Below are positions 27,352 to 34,888 of a DNA stretch of 64,000 nt, piece by piece. The notes beneath the pieces were generated by a model. The model saw only the letters and a list, made by a program, of their open reading frames with translations. It searched no databases and was not told where the DNA came from. The DNA is from F1-80-MAGs062 sp046345315 (GTDB taxonomy: Bacteria; Planctomycetota; Planctomycetia; Planctomycetales; Planctomycetaceae): assembly GCA_046345315.1 (NCBI GenBank), contig JBKDKA010000233.1:1-64000 (forward strand), given 5' to 3'. A program made the translations under genes and the position numbers. Numbering within the stretch: position 1 is the stretch's first letter; the number at the start of each line of letters is the position of its first letter.

Positions 27352-28440
27352 ATGAAGATCATTTCAGCACGAACCGTTACGGTCTTGTTTCTGCTCGCCG
27401 GAATGCACATCTCCGTGGCGGATGACGCGGCGCCGATTCGAGTCGGCATCATCGGGCTGGACAATTATCAGGCTCTGGATTTTACATCACAGTTTCACAA
27501 CCCAGCTGCGCCTGAGGAATTGAAGGGGCTGAAGGTGGTGGCGGGCTACGCAGGAGGCAGTCCGGACATTCAGGAAAGCGTCGAATCGTTACCCAAATGG
27601 CTGCCCGGCTTCAAAGAACAGGGAGTTGAAATTCTGGACTCCATTGAAGCTGTTCGAGATCGCTCCGATGCGATCCTGATCATGAGCCTTGACGGACGAA
27701 CGCATCTGGAAGATCTGAAGAAGGTCGGAAAATCCGGAGTTCCCGTCTACATCGGTCGCCCGATGGCTGCGTCGCTCCCGGAAGTGATTTCAATGTTTGA
27801 ATTTGCATCGAAACATGACATTCCGCTGTTCTCCTGCTCACAGCATCGTTACGTGCCGGGCTTCCGCAACATGCGAGGACATCCGGAAGTGGGCAACGTA
27901 CTGGGAGCGGACGTCTGGGGCGGTTGCCCGGAAGACCCGCTTCATCCGGATACCGTCTGGAAAGGTCTTCACGGCATTGAAACGCTCTACACGCTGCTCG
28001 GTCCCGGTTGTCTCACGGTCACCCGTGCTTCGACGCCGGACTGCGATGTGCTCACCGGCGTCTGGAATGACGGACGAATCGGTTCTTATCGAGGGATCCG
28101 CAGGGGAGCCGTGACGTATCGGGCGATGGTCTTCGGAGACAAGGGAATTTCTCCCTCCGGAGATTACGGCTACGACGTTCCAACCAACTGGGTGGCACCA
28201 CATGGAGAGTACTGGGGCTACAAGGGCGTCGCGATCGAGATTGTGCGATTCTTCAAAACACGACAGCCACCGGTGAGTCCGGAAGAAACGATGGAGATTT
28301 TCGCGTTCATGGAAGCTGCACATGAAAGCAAACGTCGAGGTGGCAGTCCGGTCTCCGTGGCCGAAGTTCTGACAGAGGCCGTGAAGGCGGCAAAAAGCGT
28401 TGCGACTGCTGACACCGATGGTGAAGTCCGAGGACGCTGA
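27352..28440 (+). CDS. Exported Gfo/Idh/MocA-like protein lacking the catalytic lysine
   Basis: About 362 residues from the ATG at 27352 (AAAGAG upstream); a nearby in-frame ATG eight codons earlier is possible. An N-terminal hydrophobic segment (VTVLFLLAGMHISVA) indicates export. The rest resembles Gfo/Idh/MocA oxidoreductases, with a Rossmann start RVGIIGLDNYQ and the usual alpha/beta core. Two hallmarks are altered: the dinucleotide loop lacks the full GxGxxG pattern, and the EKP lysine motif is replaced by IGRPMAAS. Later motifs (SQHRYVPGFRN, GLHGIETLYTLLGPG) support the fold. It may be a sugar-binding or redox-inactive relative. It follows the sialidase gene by 110 bases. Confidence 0.75.
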   Translation: MKIISARTVTVLFLLAGMHISVADDAAPIRVGIIGLDNYQALDFTSQFHNPAAPEELKGLKVVAGYAGGSPDIQESVESLPKWLPGFKEQGVEILDSIEAVRDRSDAILIMSLDGRTHLEDLKKVGKSGVPVYIGRPMAASLPEVISMFEFASKHDIPLFSCSQHRYVPGFRNMRGHPEVGNVLGADVWGGCPEDPLHPDTVWKGLHGIETLYTLLGPGCLTVTRASTPDCDVLTGVWNDGRIGSYRGIRRGAVTYRAMVFGDKGISPSGDYGYDVPTNWVAPHGEYWGYKGVAIEIVRFFKTRQPPVSPEETMEIFAFMEAAHESKRRGGSPVSVAEVLTEAVKAAKSVATADTDGEVRGR

Positions 28441-28485
28441 AGGAGTCTTTCGAAGCGGACATTAGTTCAGCATCAAAGCAACAGA

Positions 28486-29469
28486 ATGCCAACGATCCTT
28501 ATCACTGGTGCGAGCGGTTTTGTCGGAGGTGCGGCGGCGCAGTGTTTTCGTGAATCCGGCTGGAACGTTCTGGAGACTGGAAGACGGCACCTGAATCGCG
28601 AGCACTACGTTCGCCAGGATCTCTCGAAGCCGTTTTCAGATGAATTCCTTCAGCAGATTGATACCGCAGATGTCATCCTGCACGCAGCTGCGAGAAGTTC
28701 ACCCTGGGGAACGAGAGCTCAGTTTCTGGCGGACAATGTTCAGTCCACAGAACGGCTTCTGAACGCCTGCGTGGAGCGCCGTCGTACTGACCTGCCTCGG
28801 TTCTTTTTCGTTTCGTCCTCCAGCGTTTACTATCGCTCGGAGGATCAGTTTCAGATCACTGAAACGACGCCGCATGCTGTGCCGGCAGTCAATCTTTACG
28901 CAGACACGAAACAGCGATGTGAGAAGCTTGTTCGGGGTTATCCGGGCTCGTGGATCATTTTTCGCCCTCGAGCCGTCTACGGCCCGGGAGATACGGTCCT
29001 CTTTCCACGGATTCTCGAAGCAGCACGAGCTGGTCGACTGCCGCTGCTGGTGCGTCCGAACACACCGGTCGTGGGCGACCTGATTTCGATCGAGAATCTC
29101 GTCCACTGTTTTCGAATCGCTGCAGAGAATCCTGAGCTGCGGGGAGACTTCAATCTGACAGATGGCCAGCCCGTCGAGATTGTTGCGTTCCTGCTGTCTG
29201 TCTTCGAAAGACTTCAGATCCCAAAGCCGACTCGACGTGTCACTGTACATCATGCATTTCGAATCGCCTGGTTGATTGAAATGGCCTATGGAGCGTTCGC
29301 CTGGTGGAAAGAACCGCCCATCACGCGATTCGGTGTGCACGTTTTTGCATGGTCGAAAACTTTTGACGTGACAAAGATGCTGACGACATTCGGCCAGCCG
29401 AGAGTCACGACGTCTGAAGGAATTGATCATTTCGTTGATTGGATGCGAAAGGAATCGCAGCATCCATGA
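28486..29469 (+). CDS. NAD(P)-dependent epimerase/dehydratase (extended SDR, 3-beta-HSD-like)
   Basis: 327 residues. The Rossmann motif TGASGFVGGA occurs at residues 7-16, and the active-site serine region SSSSVYYRS and YADTK (the YxxxK pair, near residue 143) follow, as in extended short-chain dehydrogenases. Residues RPRAVYGPGDTVLFPRI and FNLTDGQPVEI fit the 3-beta-hydroxysteroid dehydrogenase / OleD-like branch. Its stop overlaps the start of the glycosyltransferase by 4 bases (ATGA), so the two are translationally coupled. With the downstream ketoacyl synthase, reduction of a beta-keto lipid is a reasonable inference; a nucleotide-sugar substrate is the alternative. Confidence 0.86.
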   Translation: MPTILITGASGFVGGAAAQCFRESGWNVLETGRRHLNREHYVRQDLSKPFSDEFLQQIDTADVILHAAARSSPWGTRAQFLADNVQSTERLLNACVERRRTDLPRFFFVSSSSVYYRSEDQFQITETTPHAVPAVNLYADTKQRCEKLVRGYPGSWIIFRPRAVYGPGDTVLFPRILEAARAGRLPLLVRPNTPVVGDLISIENLVHCFRIAAENPELRGDFNLTDGQPVEIVAFLLSVFERLQIPKPTRRVTVHHAFRIAWLIEMAYGAFAWWKEPPITRFGVHVFAWSKTFDVTKMLTTFGQPRVTTSEGIDHFVDWMRKESQHP

Positions 29470-30755
29470 AATCATCCGACTGGGCTGAGATCAGTGTATT
29501 TCTGGGGGCCTTGTATCTTGGCCTGCTCAACCTGAAATGCTGGCTGTCGCTGCGAGTAGTTCTGAAGGACCGCAGATCATCGAAAGCAGGCATTCATGAG
29601 GCAGGATCCGCCGACAGGGGTTCCCGAAGTAACGACACGTTTCCGAGTGTGACTGTGGCCGTACCGATTCTCAGCGGCGATCCGTTGCTCTCAGAGAAGC
29701 TGTGTTCTACGGCACGCACGATCGCAGCCATCGATGCAACGATCTGCGTAATCTGGCTGGTCGATGAATCCGATCTGACTGGCCAGCAGATTGTTTTGGA
29801 ACTGAAGCAGTTATTCTCCATTGGCAGGATGGTCGTCTGTCCTGATGCTCCGTCCGACGTGAATCCGAAGTCGTACAAACTCCAGATTGCGCTCGATGCC
29901 GCGACATCAGAGTTCTTCGTCGTCATCGATGACGATACCACCATTGACGCTCCCGCAATTCTTCAGGCCATCCGGGCCATGAAACACTGTGATCTGTACA
30001 CCGGGCTTCCCTGTTATCAGTCTGACGGGCGTTTCTGGTCGCGGCTGCTCGCAACGTTCGTGAACAACAACGCGGCAATCACCTATCTTCCGCTGCTCAA
30101 CTTCTTTCCTCCGATCTCCATCAACGGAATGTTTTACATCGTCAGAACGGAACGCTGGCGCGATATCGGTGGTTATACGGCGATTCTTCAGGAACTCTGT
30201 GATGACTATGCCGTCCGACGTCATGCTGCAGGATTTCACTGGCGAGTGACTCAGGGACTGACGGCGCAGCGACTTCAGACCAGCGTCAACGGACCCCGCC
30301 ATTACTTTTCATTGATGCACCGATGGATGCTCTTCGCCACGCTGCTCATTCAGGATCAGCGACTGCCGGTCAGATTGTTGATGATCGTACTTCTCGGAAT
30401 TCCTCCGTTTATATTCTGCGGAGTGGCTGGCACAGCTGCCGTTTCATTGTTGATGGGCGGCCACTGGGAAGGGATGTCGCGGAGTAGTTTCATCGCAGCA
30501 CTTTGCCTGATGCTGACGGCAAGGCATTTTGTCATTGTTGCTGTTCACAGAACGGTATTCCCGTTTCGGTCGGCGATTCATCCGGGAATCTCAATTCTTT
30601 CGGAGCTGCTGCAGCCGCTGCATGCAGTGCATGCGATCTGCAGACGAACGATTCGCTGGCGAAGCCGTGTGATTCAGGTTGTTCGGGGAAATCGTTTTCG
30701 CATACTGAATTCATCGTCCGTTCTGAAGACTGCAGATTCCGGAATCACCGAATGA
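29466..30755 (+). CDS. Membrane glycosyltransferase, GT2/GT21-like (ceramide glucosyltransferase type)
   Basis: 429 residues, starting within the previous stop codon (ATGA). An N-terminal membrane helix is followed by a GT-A domain. Motifs in order are VIDDDTTID (near residue 154), NGMFYIVRTERW, ELCDDYAVRRH and LMHRWMLF. These are the D1/D2/D3 and (Q/R)xxRW-type elements of ceramide glucosyltransferases and bacterial HpnI. Three or four helices follow at the C-terminus (about 295-390). The family transfers a sugar from a nucleotide donor to a membrane lipid on the cytoplasmic face. The acceptor here is unknown; the partner genes suggest a modified fatty-acid-derived lipid. Confidence 0.8.
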   Translation: MKSSDWAEISVFLGALYLGLLNLKCWLSLRVVLKDRRSSKAGIHEAGSADRGSRSNDTFPSVTVAVPILSGDPLLSEKLCSTARTIAAIDATICVIWLVDESDLTGQQIVLELKQLFSIGRMVVCPDAPSDVNPKSYKLQIALDAATSEFFVVIDDDTTIDAPAILQAIRAMKHCDLYTGLPCYQSDGRFWSRLLATFVNNNAAITYLPLLNFFPPISINGMFYIVRTERWRDIGGYTAILQELCDDYAVRRHAAGFHWRVTQGLTAQRLQTSVNGPRHYFSLMHRWMLFATLLIQDQRLPVRLLMIVLLGIPPFIFCGVAGTAAVSLLMGGHWEGMSRSSFIAALCLMLTARHFVIVAVHRTVFPFRSAIHPGISILSELLQPLHAVHAICRRTIRWRSRVIQVVRGNRFRILNSSSVLKTADSGITE

Positions 30756-31363
30756 GAATTCTTCAGCAGTCACCCGGCAGCTATCACTGGTTACCAGTTC
30801 GAATCGTCATCGTGACCGGGCTGAGTAATCCGGCAACGTGTCGACTGACCGAACATCAGAAATCCATCGTGACAGACGTGGAGGGAGCTTCTGATTTCTT
30901 CGTGCCCTGGAACTTTCCATTTCTTCCCGATAGTGTTCTTTCTCAACGTGTTCCGCAATCAGAGCCGACTTTGCTGACCGCTGCGATCGCCAATGGATTA
31001 CAGTTCCTGCGAAGTCGGACGGAAAGTTACCGGAAGCTGGCGGAACCACACTGGAACGCAGTTCTGAACAGTTCGGGGCGAATGATTCTGATTACCGGAA
31101 GCTGCGGGATTCAGCTGGCTGCAGCGTCCGGTGTTCTGCGATCAGCCGCCAATCGAATTCAGGCGATTGCACTCGGCCCGACGGGAGGAACTGACGCAGT
31201 CTTCCCGGTGACTACTGTGCAGGGGGATCGGGACTGGATTTCGCGTCGATGGTATCGACAGGTGGATCATCTTGTGCCTGAGGCTGGTCACATGGATTAC
31301 TGGGAGCATCCGGAAGTCAGGGAGAGAGTACAGTCTTGGTTACGCTGCAGAATTTCCGAGTAA
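30752..31363 (+). CDS. Small alpha/beta-hydrolase-like protein
   Basis: 203 residues from the ATG at 30752, which overlaps the preceding stop (ATGA); the longer upstream frame is a shadow of the glycosyltransferase gene. The sequence RMILITGSCGIQLAAASG has the position and shape of a nucleophile elbow (TxSxG with Ser, or possibly the adjacent Cys). DHLVPEAGHMDYWEHP near the C-terminus fits the catalytic histidine loop. The protein is shorter than typical alpha/beta hydrolases and similarity is weak, so family assignment is tentative. Its place between a glycosyltransferase and a ketoacyl synthase suggests thioester or ester cleavage in the same pathway. Confidence 0.55.
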   Translation: MRILQQSPGSYHWLPVRIVIVTGLSNPATCRLTEHQKSIVTDVEGASDFFVPWNFPFLPDSVLSQRVPQSEPTLLTAAIANGLQFLRSRTESYRKLAEPHWNAVLNSSGRMILITGSCGIQLAAASGVLRSAANRIQAIALGPTGGTDAVFPVTTVQGDRDWISRRWYRQVDHLVPEAGHMDYWEHPEVRERVQSWLRCRISE

Positions 31364-32400
31364 TCGGCACGGGGCGATATCTTCCGCAACTTCGCATCAG
31401 TGCCGAAGAAATCGACGCGAGGACACAGCAGCCCCCGGGATGGTGCCGAACGCACTGCGGGGTTGACTGGCGACATGAATGTCGATCACCGGAGACTGTA
31501 ATCTCGATGGGAACGGAGGCCATCCGGACGGCGATGAGCGATGCTCAGGTGACGTGGTCGGACATTGATCTGCTGATTGACTGCAGTACCTCTCGACACC
31601 GACCCATTCCCTGCAATGCGGCTCATTTTCTGAACGCTGCCGGAAAAGACGCCAGAGGCATTCCGGGGTTTGATATTCAGAGCACCTGCCTGAGCTTTAT
31701 TGTTGGACTGCATACGGCCAATGCACTGATGGCGGGAGGAGCTTACCGCAGAGTCATTCTGGTCGCATCCGAGTCACCGTTGACTGCAGTGAACTGGCAG
31801 CAGCCGGAAAGCGCCGGACTAATGGGTGACGGAGCTGCTGCGGTCGTTCTCTGCTATTCACCGACGAACCGACCGATGGTCATGCGTCATGAAACGTATG
31901 CGGAAAATCTTGATCTCTGTCAGGTCAACGGGGGAGCTCATCATCTTCCCGCCTGGAATTATACACCAGAACGCAGTCATGAATTTCGGTTTGACATGAA
32001 CGGCCCGGCGCTGTTTCGTACTGCCGCTGTTCGACTTCCAAAGATGGCTCACGCTGCACTCGATGCCTGGAAGAATGACTGCAGCAATCATGGTATTCAG
32101 TGTGAGAATTCGAGCTCCTCCGATCTCACCGTCGTACCCCATCAGGCATCACCAAAGGCTCTGGAGATCATTCAGGAACTGATGCCTCAGGTTCCCTCCG
32201 AACGATTTCTGATTCGAGTTCGGGAGACCGGGAATCTCGTCGCGGCCAGTGTTCCGTTTCTGCTCGATCAGTCCTATCGAGACGGAACCATTCAGAGCAA
32301 TTCGCCAGTCATGCTGCTGGGCACCTCCGCGGGCTACTCACAGGCCGCGCTGATCTTTACCCCCTTTGTCAAACTGGCATCGGATCAGAATGGCGAATAA
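31336..32400 (+). CDS. 3-oxoacyl-ACP synthase III-like enzyme
   Basis: 354 residues starting at a TTG that overlaps the previous gene by 28 bases; GGGAGAGAG precedes it and no ATG lies near the conserved VIGTGRYLP N-terminus. The KAS III catalytic triad is visible: Cys118 in DIQSTCLSF, His269 in VVPHQAS and Asn300 in ETGNLVAAS. GLMGDGAAAVVL is the family glycine-rich segment. KAS III enzymes condense an acyl-CoA with malonyl-ACP; related OleA condenses two acyl chains. As the last of four overlapping genes with an SDR and a glycosyltransferase, it probably supplies a beta-keto lipid precursor rather than serving primary fatty acid synthesis. Confidence 0.87.
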   Translation: MVTLQNFRVIGTGRYLPQLRISAEEIDARTQQPPGWCRTHCGVDWRHECRSPETVISMGTEAIRTAMSDAQVTWSDIDLLIDCSTSRHRPIPCNAAHFLNAAGKDARGIPGFDIQSTCLSFIVGLHTANALMAGGAYRRVILVASESPLTAVNWQQPESAGLMGDGAAAVVLCYSPTNRPMVMRHETYAENLDLCQVNGGAHHLPAWNYTPERSHEFRFDMNGPALFRTAAVRLPKMAHAALDAWKNDCSNHGIQCENSSSSDLTVVPHQASPKALEIIQELMPQVPSERFLIRVRETGNLVAASVPFLLDQSYRDGTIQSNSPVMLLGTSAGYSQAALIFTPFVKLASDQNGE

Positions 32401-32534
32401 GTGCCATTTTGACACCAGCGATTTTTGATCAGGGAATTCGCAACACTGCCACATTGGCACAACTGCTGTTCATTGAAAACACATCGCATTTCATAATGTG
32501 ATATAAAATAACACCTTACACCGAATGGATTGCA

Positions 32535-32552
32535 TTTGGCACAAGAAATGCA
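32535..32552 (+). promoter_or_regulatory. Sigma-54 (-24/-12) promoter-like site upstream of dnaK
   Basis: TTTGGCACAAGAAATGCA has GG at 32538-32539 and GC at 32550-32551, exactly 10 bases apart, matching the TTGGCAC-N5-TGC layout of RpoN promoters. Transcription would start near 32562, about 105 bases before the dnaK ATG. The DNA upstream is markedly A+T-rich. A second TTGGCAC at 32454-32460 lacks a -12 element at the right distance. No CIRCE element is present. Confidence 0.55.
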
Positions 32553-32667
32553 CTCCATGAAAGCACAGTGACAAATTCGTCACGGAGAAATTTAGCCAGG
32601 GAACTCGACGGACAGATCAGCCCGGCGGAACCGTTGGCATCACAATCGACAAAGAGGAATTAGAGTC

Positions 32668-34569
32668 ATGGCTGTTCAGGGCGAGAAAATCATTGGCATT
32701 GACCTCGGGACGACGAACTCCGTGGTTTCCGTCATGGAAGGCGGTGAATCTCGCGTGATTGCCAATCAGGAGGGCAGCCGTACGACTCCCAGCGTGATCG
32801 CATTCACTCAGAAGGGTGAGACACTTGTTGGTGAGCCGGCAAAGCGACAGGCGGTGACGAATCCGACGAACACCATCTATTCGATCAAGCGATTCATGGG
32901 TCGGCGTCACAAGGAAGTTCATTCCGAAGAGAAACTGGTTCCTTACAAAGTCGTTGGTTCGGAAGGCGACTATGTGAAGGTGAACATCAACGGTAAGGAA
33001 CACACGCCTCCGGAGATTTCTGCTCTCGTTCTGCGAAAGCTGAAAGAAGCCGCCGAGAATTATCTTGGCCACAAAGTCAACAAAGCAGTAATCACGGTTC
33101 CGGCCTACTTCAACGACGCGCAGCGGCAGGCGACCAAAGACGCCGGCCAGATTGCCGGTCTGGAAGTGGCTCGAATCATCAATGAACCAACAGCTGCGGC
33201 TCTGGCCTACGGGCTGGATCGCAAGAAGGAAGAGAAAATCGTCGTGTTCGACCTGGGCGGTGGAACATTCGACGTGTCGATTCTGGAAGTCGGCGATGAG
33301 CTCGTCGAAGTGCTCAGCACGAACGGGGACACACACCTCGGTGGTGATGACTTCGACGAAGTCCTGATTGACCATCTCGCAAAATCATTCCAGCAGGAAC
33401 AGGGGATCGATCTTCGGAAAGATCCGATGGCTCTGCAGCGTCTTCGTGAGGCTGCCGAAAAGGCCAAGAAAGAGCTGTCCACACAGCAGACGACCGACAT
33501 CAACCTTCCGTTCATCACGGCGGATCAGACGGGTGCAAAGCATCTGCAGCTGAGCATTACACGAGCTCAGTTCGAGCAGCTCATTGACCCGCTGGTGGAA
33601 CGCTGCCGTCAGCCGGTACTGAATGCTCTGAAGGACGCCAAGCTGAAACCTGGCGATATTCACGAGGTCGTCCTTGTGGGTGGATCGACTCGAGTACCCA
33701 AGGTGCAGCGGCTCGTCAAGGAAATGTTCGGCAAGGATCCGCATCAGGGTGTGAATCCGGACGAAGTGGTTTCTCTGGGTGCCGCGATTCAGGGCGGAAT
33801 CATCGCGGGCGACGTGAAGGACGTGGTTCTTCTGGACGTCACACCGCTGTCGCTCGGTATCGAAACCGAAGGCGGGATTCTGACTGTTCTCGTCGAACGC
33901 AACACAACCATCCCGACGACGAAGACTGAAACCTTCTCGACTGCTGCTGACAATCAGCCAGCCGTGACGGTTCGAGTGTTCCAGGGTGAACGCAAGATGG
34001 CGGCAGACAATCGCCTTCTGGACGAGTTCAATCTGGACGGCATTCCACCGGCACCTCGAGGCGTTCCGCAGATCGAAGTGAAGTTTGACATCGACGTGAA
34101 CGGGATTCTGAGCGTCTCGGCCAAAGACAAGGCCAGCGGCAAACAGCATTCCGTTCAGATCAAGCAGTCCAGCGGTCTGTCGCAGGACGAAATCGAAAAA
34201 ATGCGGAAGGACGCGGAGTCTCACGCGGAAGAAGACCGGAAGAAGCAGGAGCTTGCCATGGCGAAGAACCAGGCATCGATGCTGCTTCATTCCGTGGAAA
34301 AGACTCTGAAGGAACATGCCGACAAGCTCGATGCCGGATCAAAGTCGGCCATCGAAGCCTCCGTTGCCAAAGTCAAATCCGCAACTTCCGGAAGCGACGC
34401 GGCCGCAATCAACAGTGCCTGTGAAGAACTCAGTCAGGCGTCTCATGCTCTTGCTCAGCATATGTATGCCGACAAGGGAGGCGCCGAGGCTGGCGGTGCT
34501 GCTGCAGGAGCTGGAGGTTCCGGTGGTGGCGACGACGTGATCGATGCGGAATTCGAAAAGAAGAGCTGA
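32668..34569 (+). CDS. dnaK: Molecular chaperone DnaK (Hsp70)
   Basis: 633 residues, with GAGGAA before the ATG. The full family signatures are present: IIGIDLGTTNSVVSVM (phosphate 1), a nucleotide-binding IVVFDLGGGTFDVSIL, VVLVGGSTRVPKVQ, and the substrate-binding domain from about residue 390 (LLDVTPLSLGIETEGG). A helical lid and a Gly/Ala-rich tail end in the VIDAEFEKK motif, which is typical of DnaK working with GrpE/DnaJ. Neither cochaperone is adjacent. clpB follows 319 bases downstream, fitting the DnaK-ClpB disaggregase partnership, but a hairpin lies between them. Upstream is a sigma-54-like promoter rather than CIRCE or an evident sigma-32 site. Confidence 0.98.
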   Translation: MAVQGEKIIGIDLGTTNSVVSVMEGGESRVIANQEGSRTTPSVIAFTQKGETLVGEPAKRQAVTNPTNTIYSIKRFMGRRHKEVHSEEKLVPYKVVGSEGDYVKVNINGKEHTPPEISALVLRKLKEAAENYLGHKVNKAVITVPAYFNDAQRQATKDAGQIAGLEVARIINEPTAAALAYGLDRKKEEKIVVFDLGGGTFDVSILEVGDELVEVLSTNGDTHLGGDDFDEVLIDHLAKSFQQEQGIDLRKDPMALQRLREAAEKAKKELSTQQTTDINLPFITADQTGAKHLQLSITRAQFEQLIDPLVERCRQPVLNALKDAKLKPGDIHEVVLVGGSTRVPKVQRLVKEMFGKDPHQGVNPDEVVSLGAAIQGGIIAGDVKDVVLLDVTPLSLGIETEGGILTVLVERNTTIPTTKTETFSTAADNQPAVTVRVFQGERKMAADNRLLDEFNLDGIPPAPRGVPQIEVKFDIDVNGILSVSAKDKASGKQHSVQIKQSSGLSQDEIEKMRKDAESHAEEDRKKQELAMAKNQASMLLHSVEKTLKEHADKLDAGSKSAIEASVAKVKSATSGSDAAAINSACEELSQASHALAQHMYADKGGAEAGGAAAGAGGSGGGDDVIDAEFEKKS

Positions 34570-34888
34570 AGATGGAATGACTCCGAGTCCTCCGCGGACG
34601 CTGAAGCCCGCGGAGGATTCACACATACGATTGATCAAACGGCCTGCAGATCCACGTAGTCCCTTCAGACGAATGTTGAACCTGTTTCTCGAGATTGTTG
34701 CCGCTGCTGGCACTGAAGCAGCCCCTCCCTGAATCCTGTCCTGATCCCTTCTGATCAGTGTTCCGTTTCTGAGTTTTCGTTCTCTCACATGTTTCTGTCA
34801 TTCAGTGACAGTGCGGGTGAGCGATGCGCGCCAATGGTACGCTCCCAGTTTTCCTGTGGCTTGTGTTTCTGCTGAGAAGGAGAATCCA
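34570..34888. other. dnaK-clpB spacer
   Basis: 319 bases. It holds the terminator-like hairpin at 34588-34617 and a small inverted repeat, CTGTCA and TGACAG with a 5-base gap, at 34795-34811, about 80 bases before the clpB start. The latter could be an operator or UTR stem. No gene is seen. Confidence 0.4.
34588..34617 (+). terminator. Hairpin after dnaK
   Basis: A perfect 10-bp G+C-rich stem (TCCTCCGCGG with its complement) encloses a 10-base loop, 18 bases after the dnaK stop. The T-tract that follows is weak (TTCACACAT), so it may attenuate or protect the 3' end rather than terminate fully. Confidence 0.6.

Noticed and set aside
32401..32667. CIRCE or HspR-type operator before dnaK
   Set aside because: Neither the TTAGCACTC/GAGTGCTAA pair nor the HAIR repeat is present.
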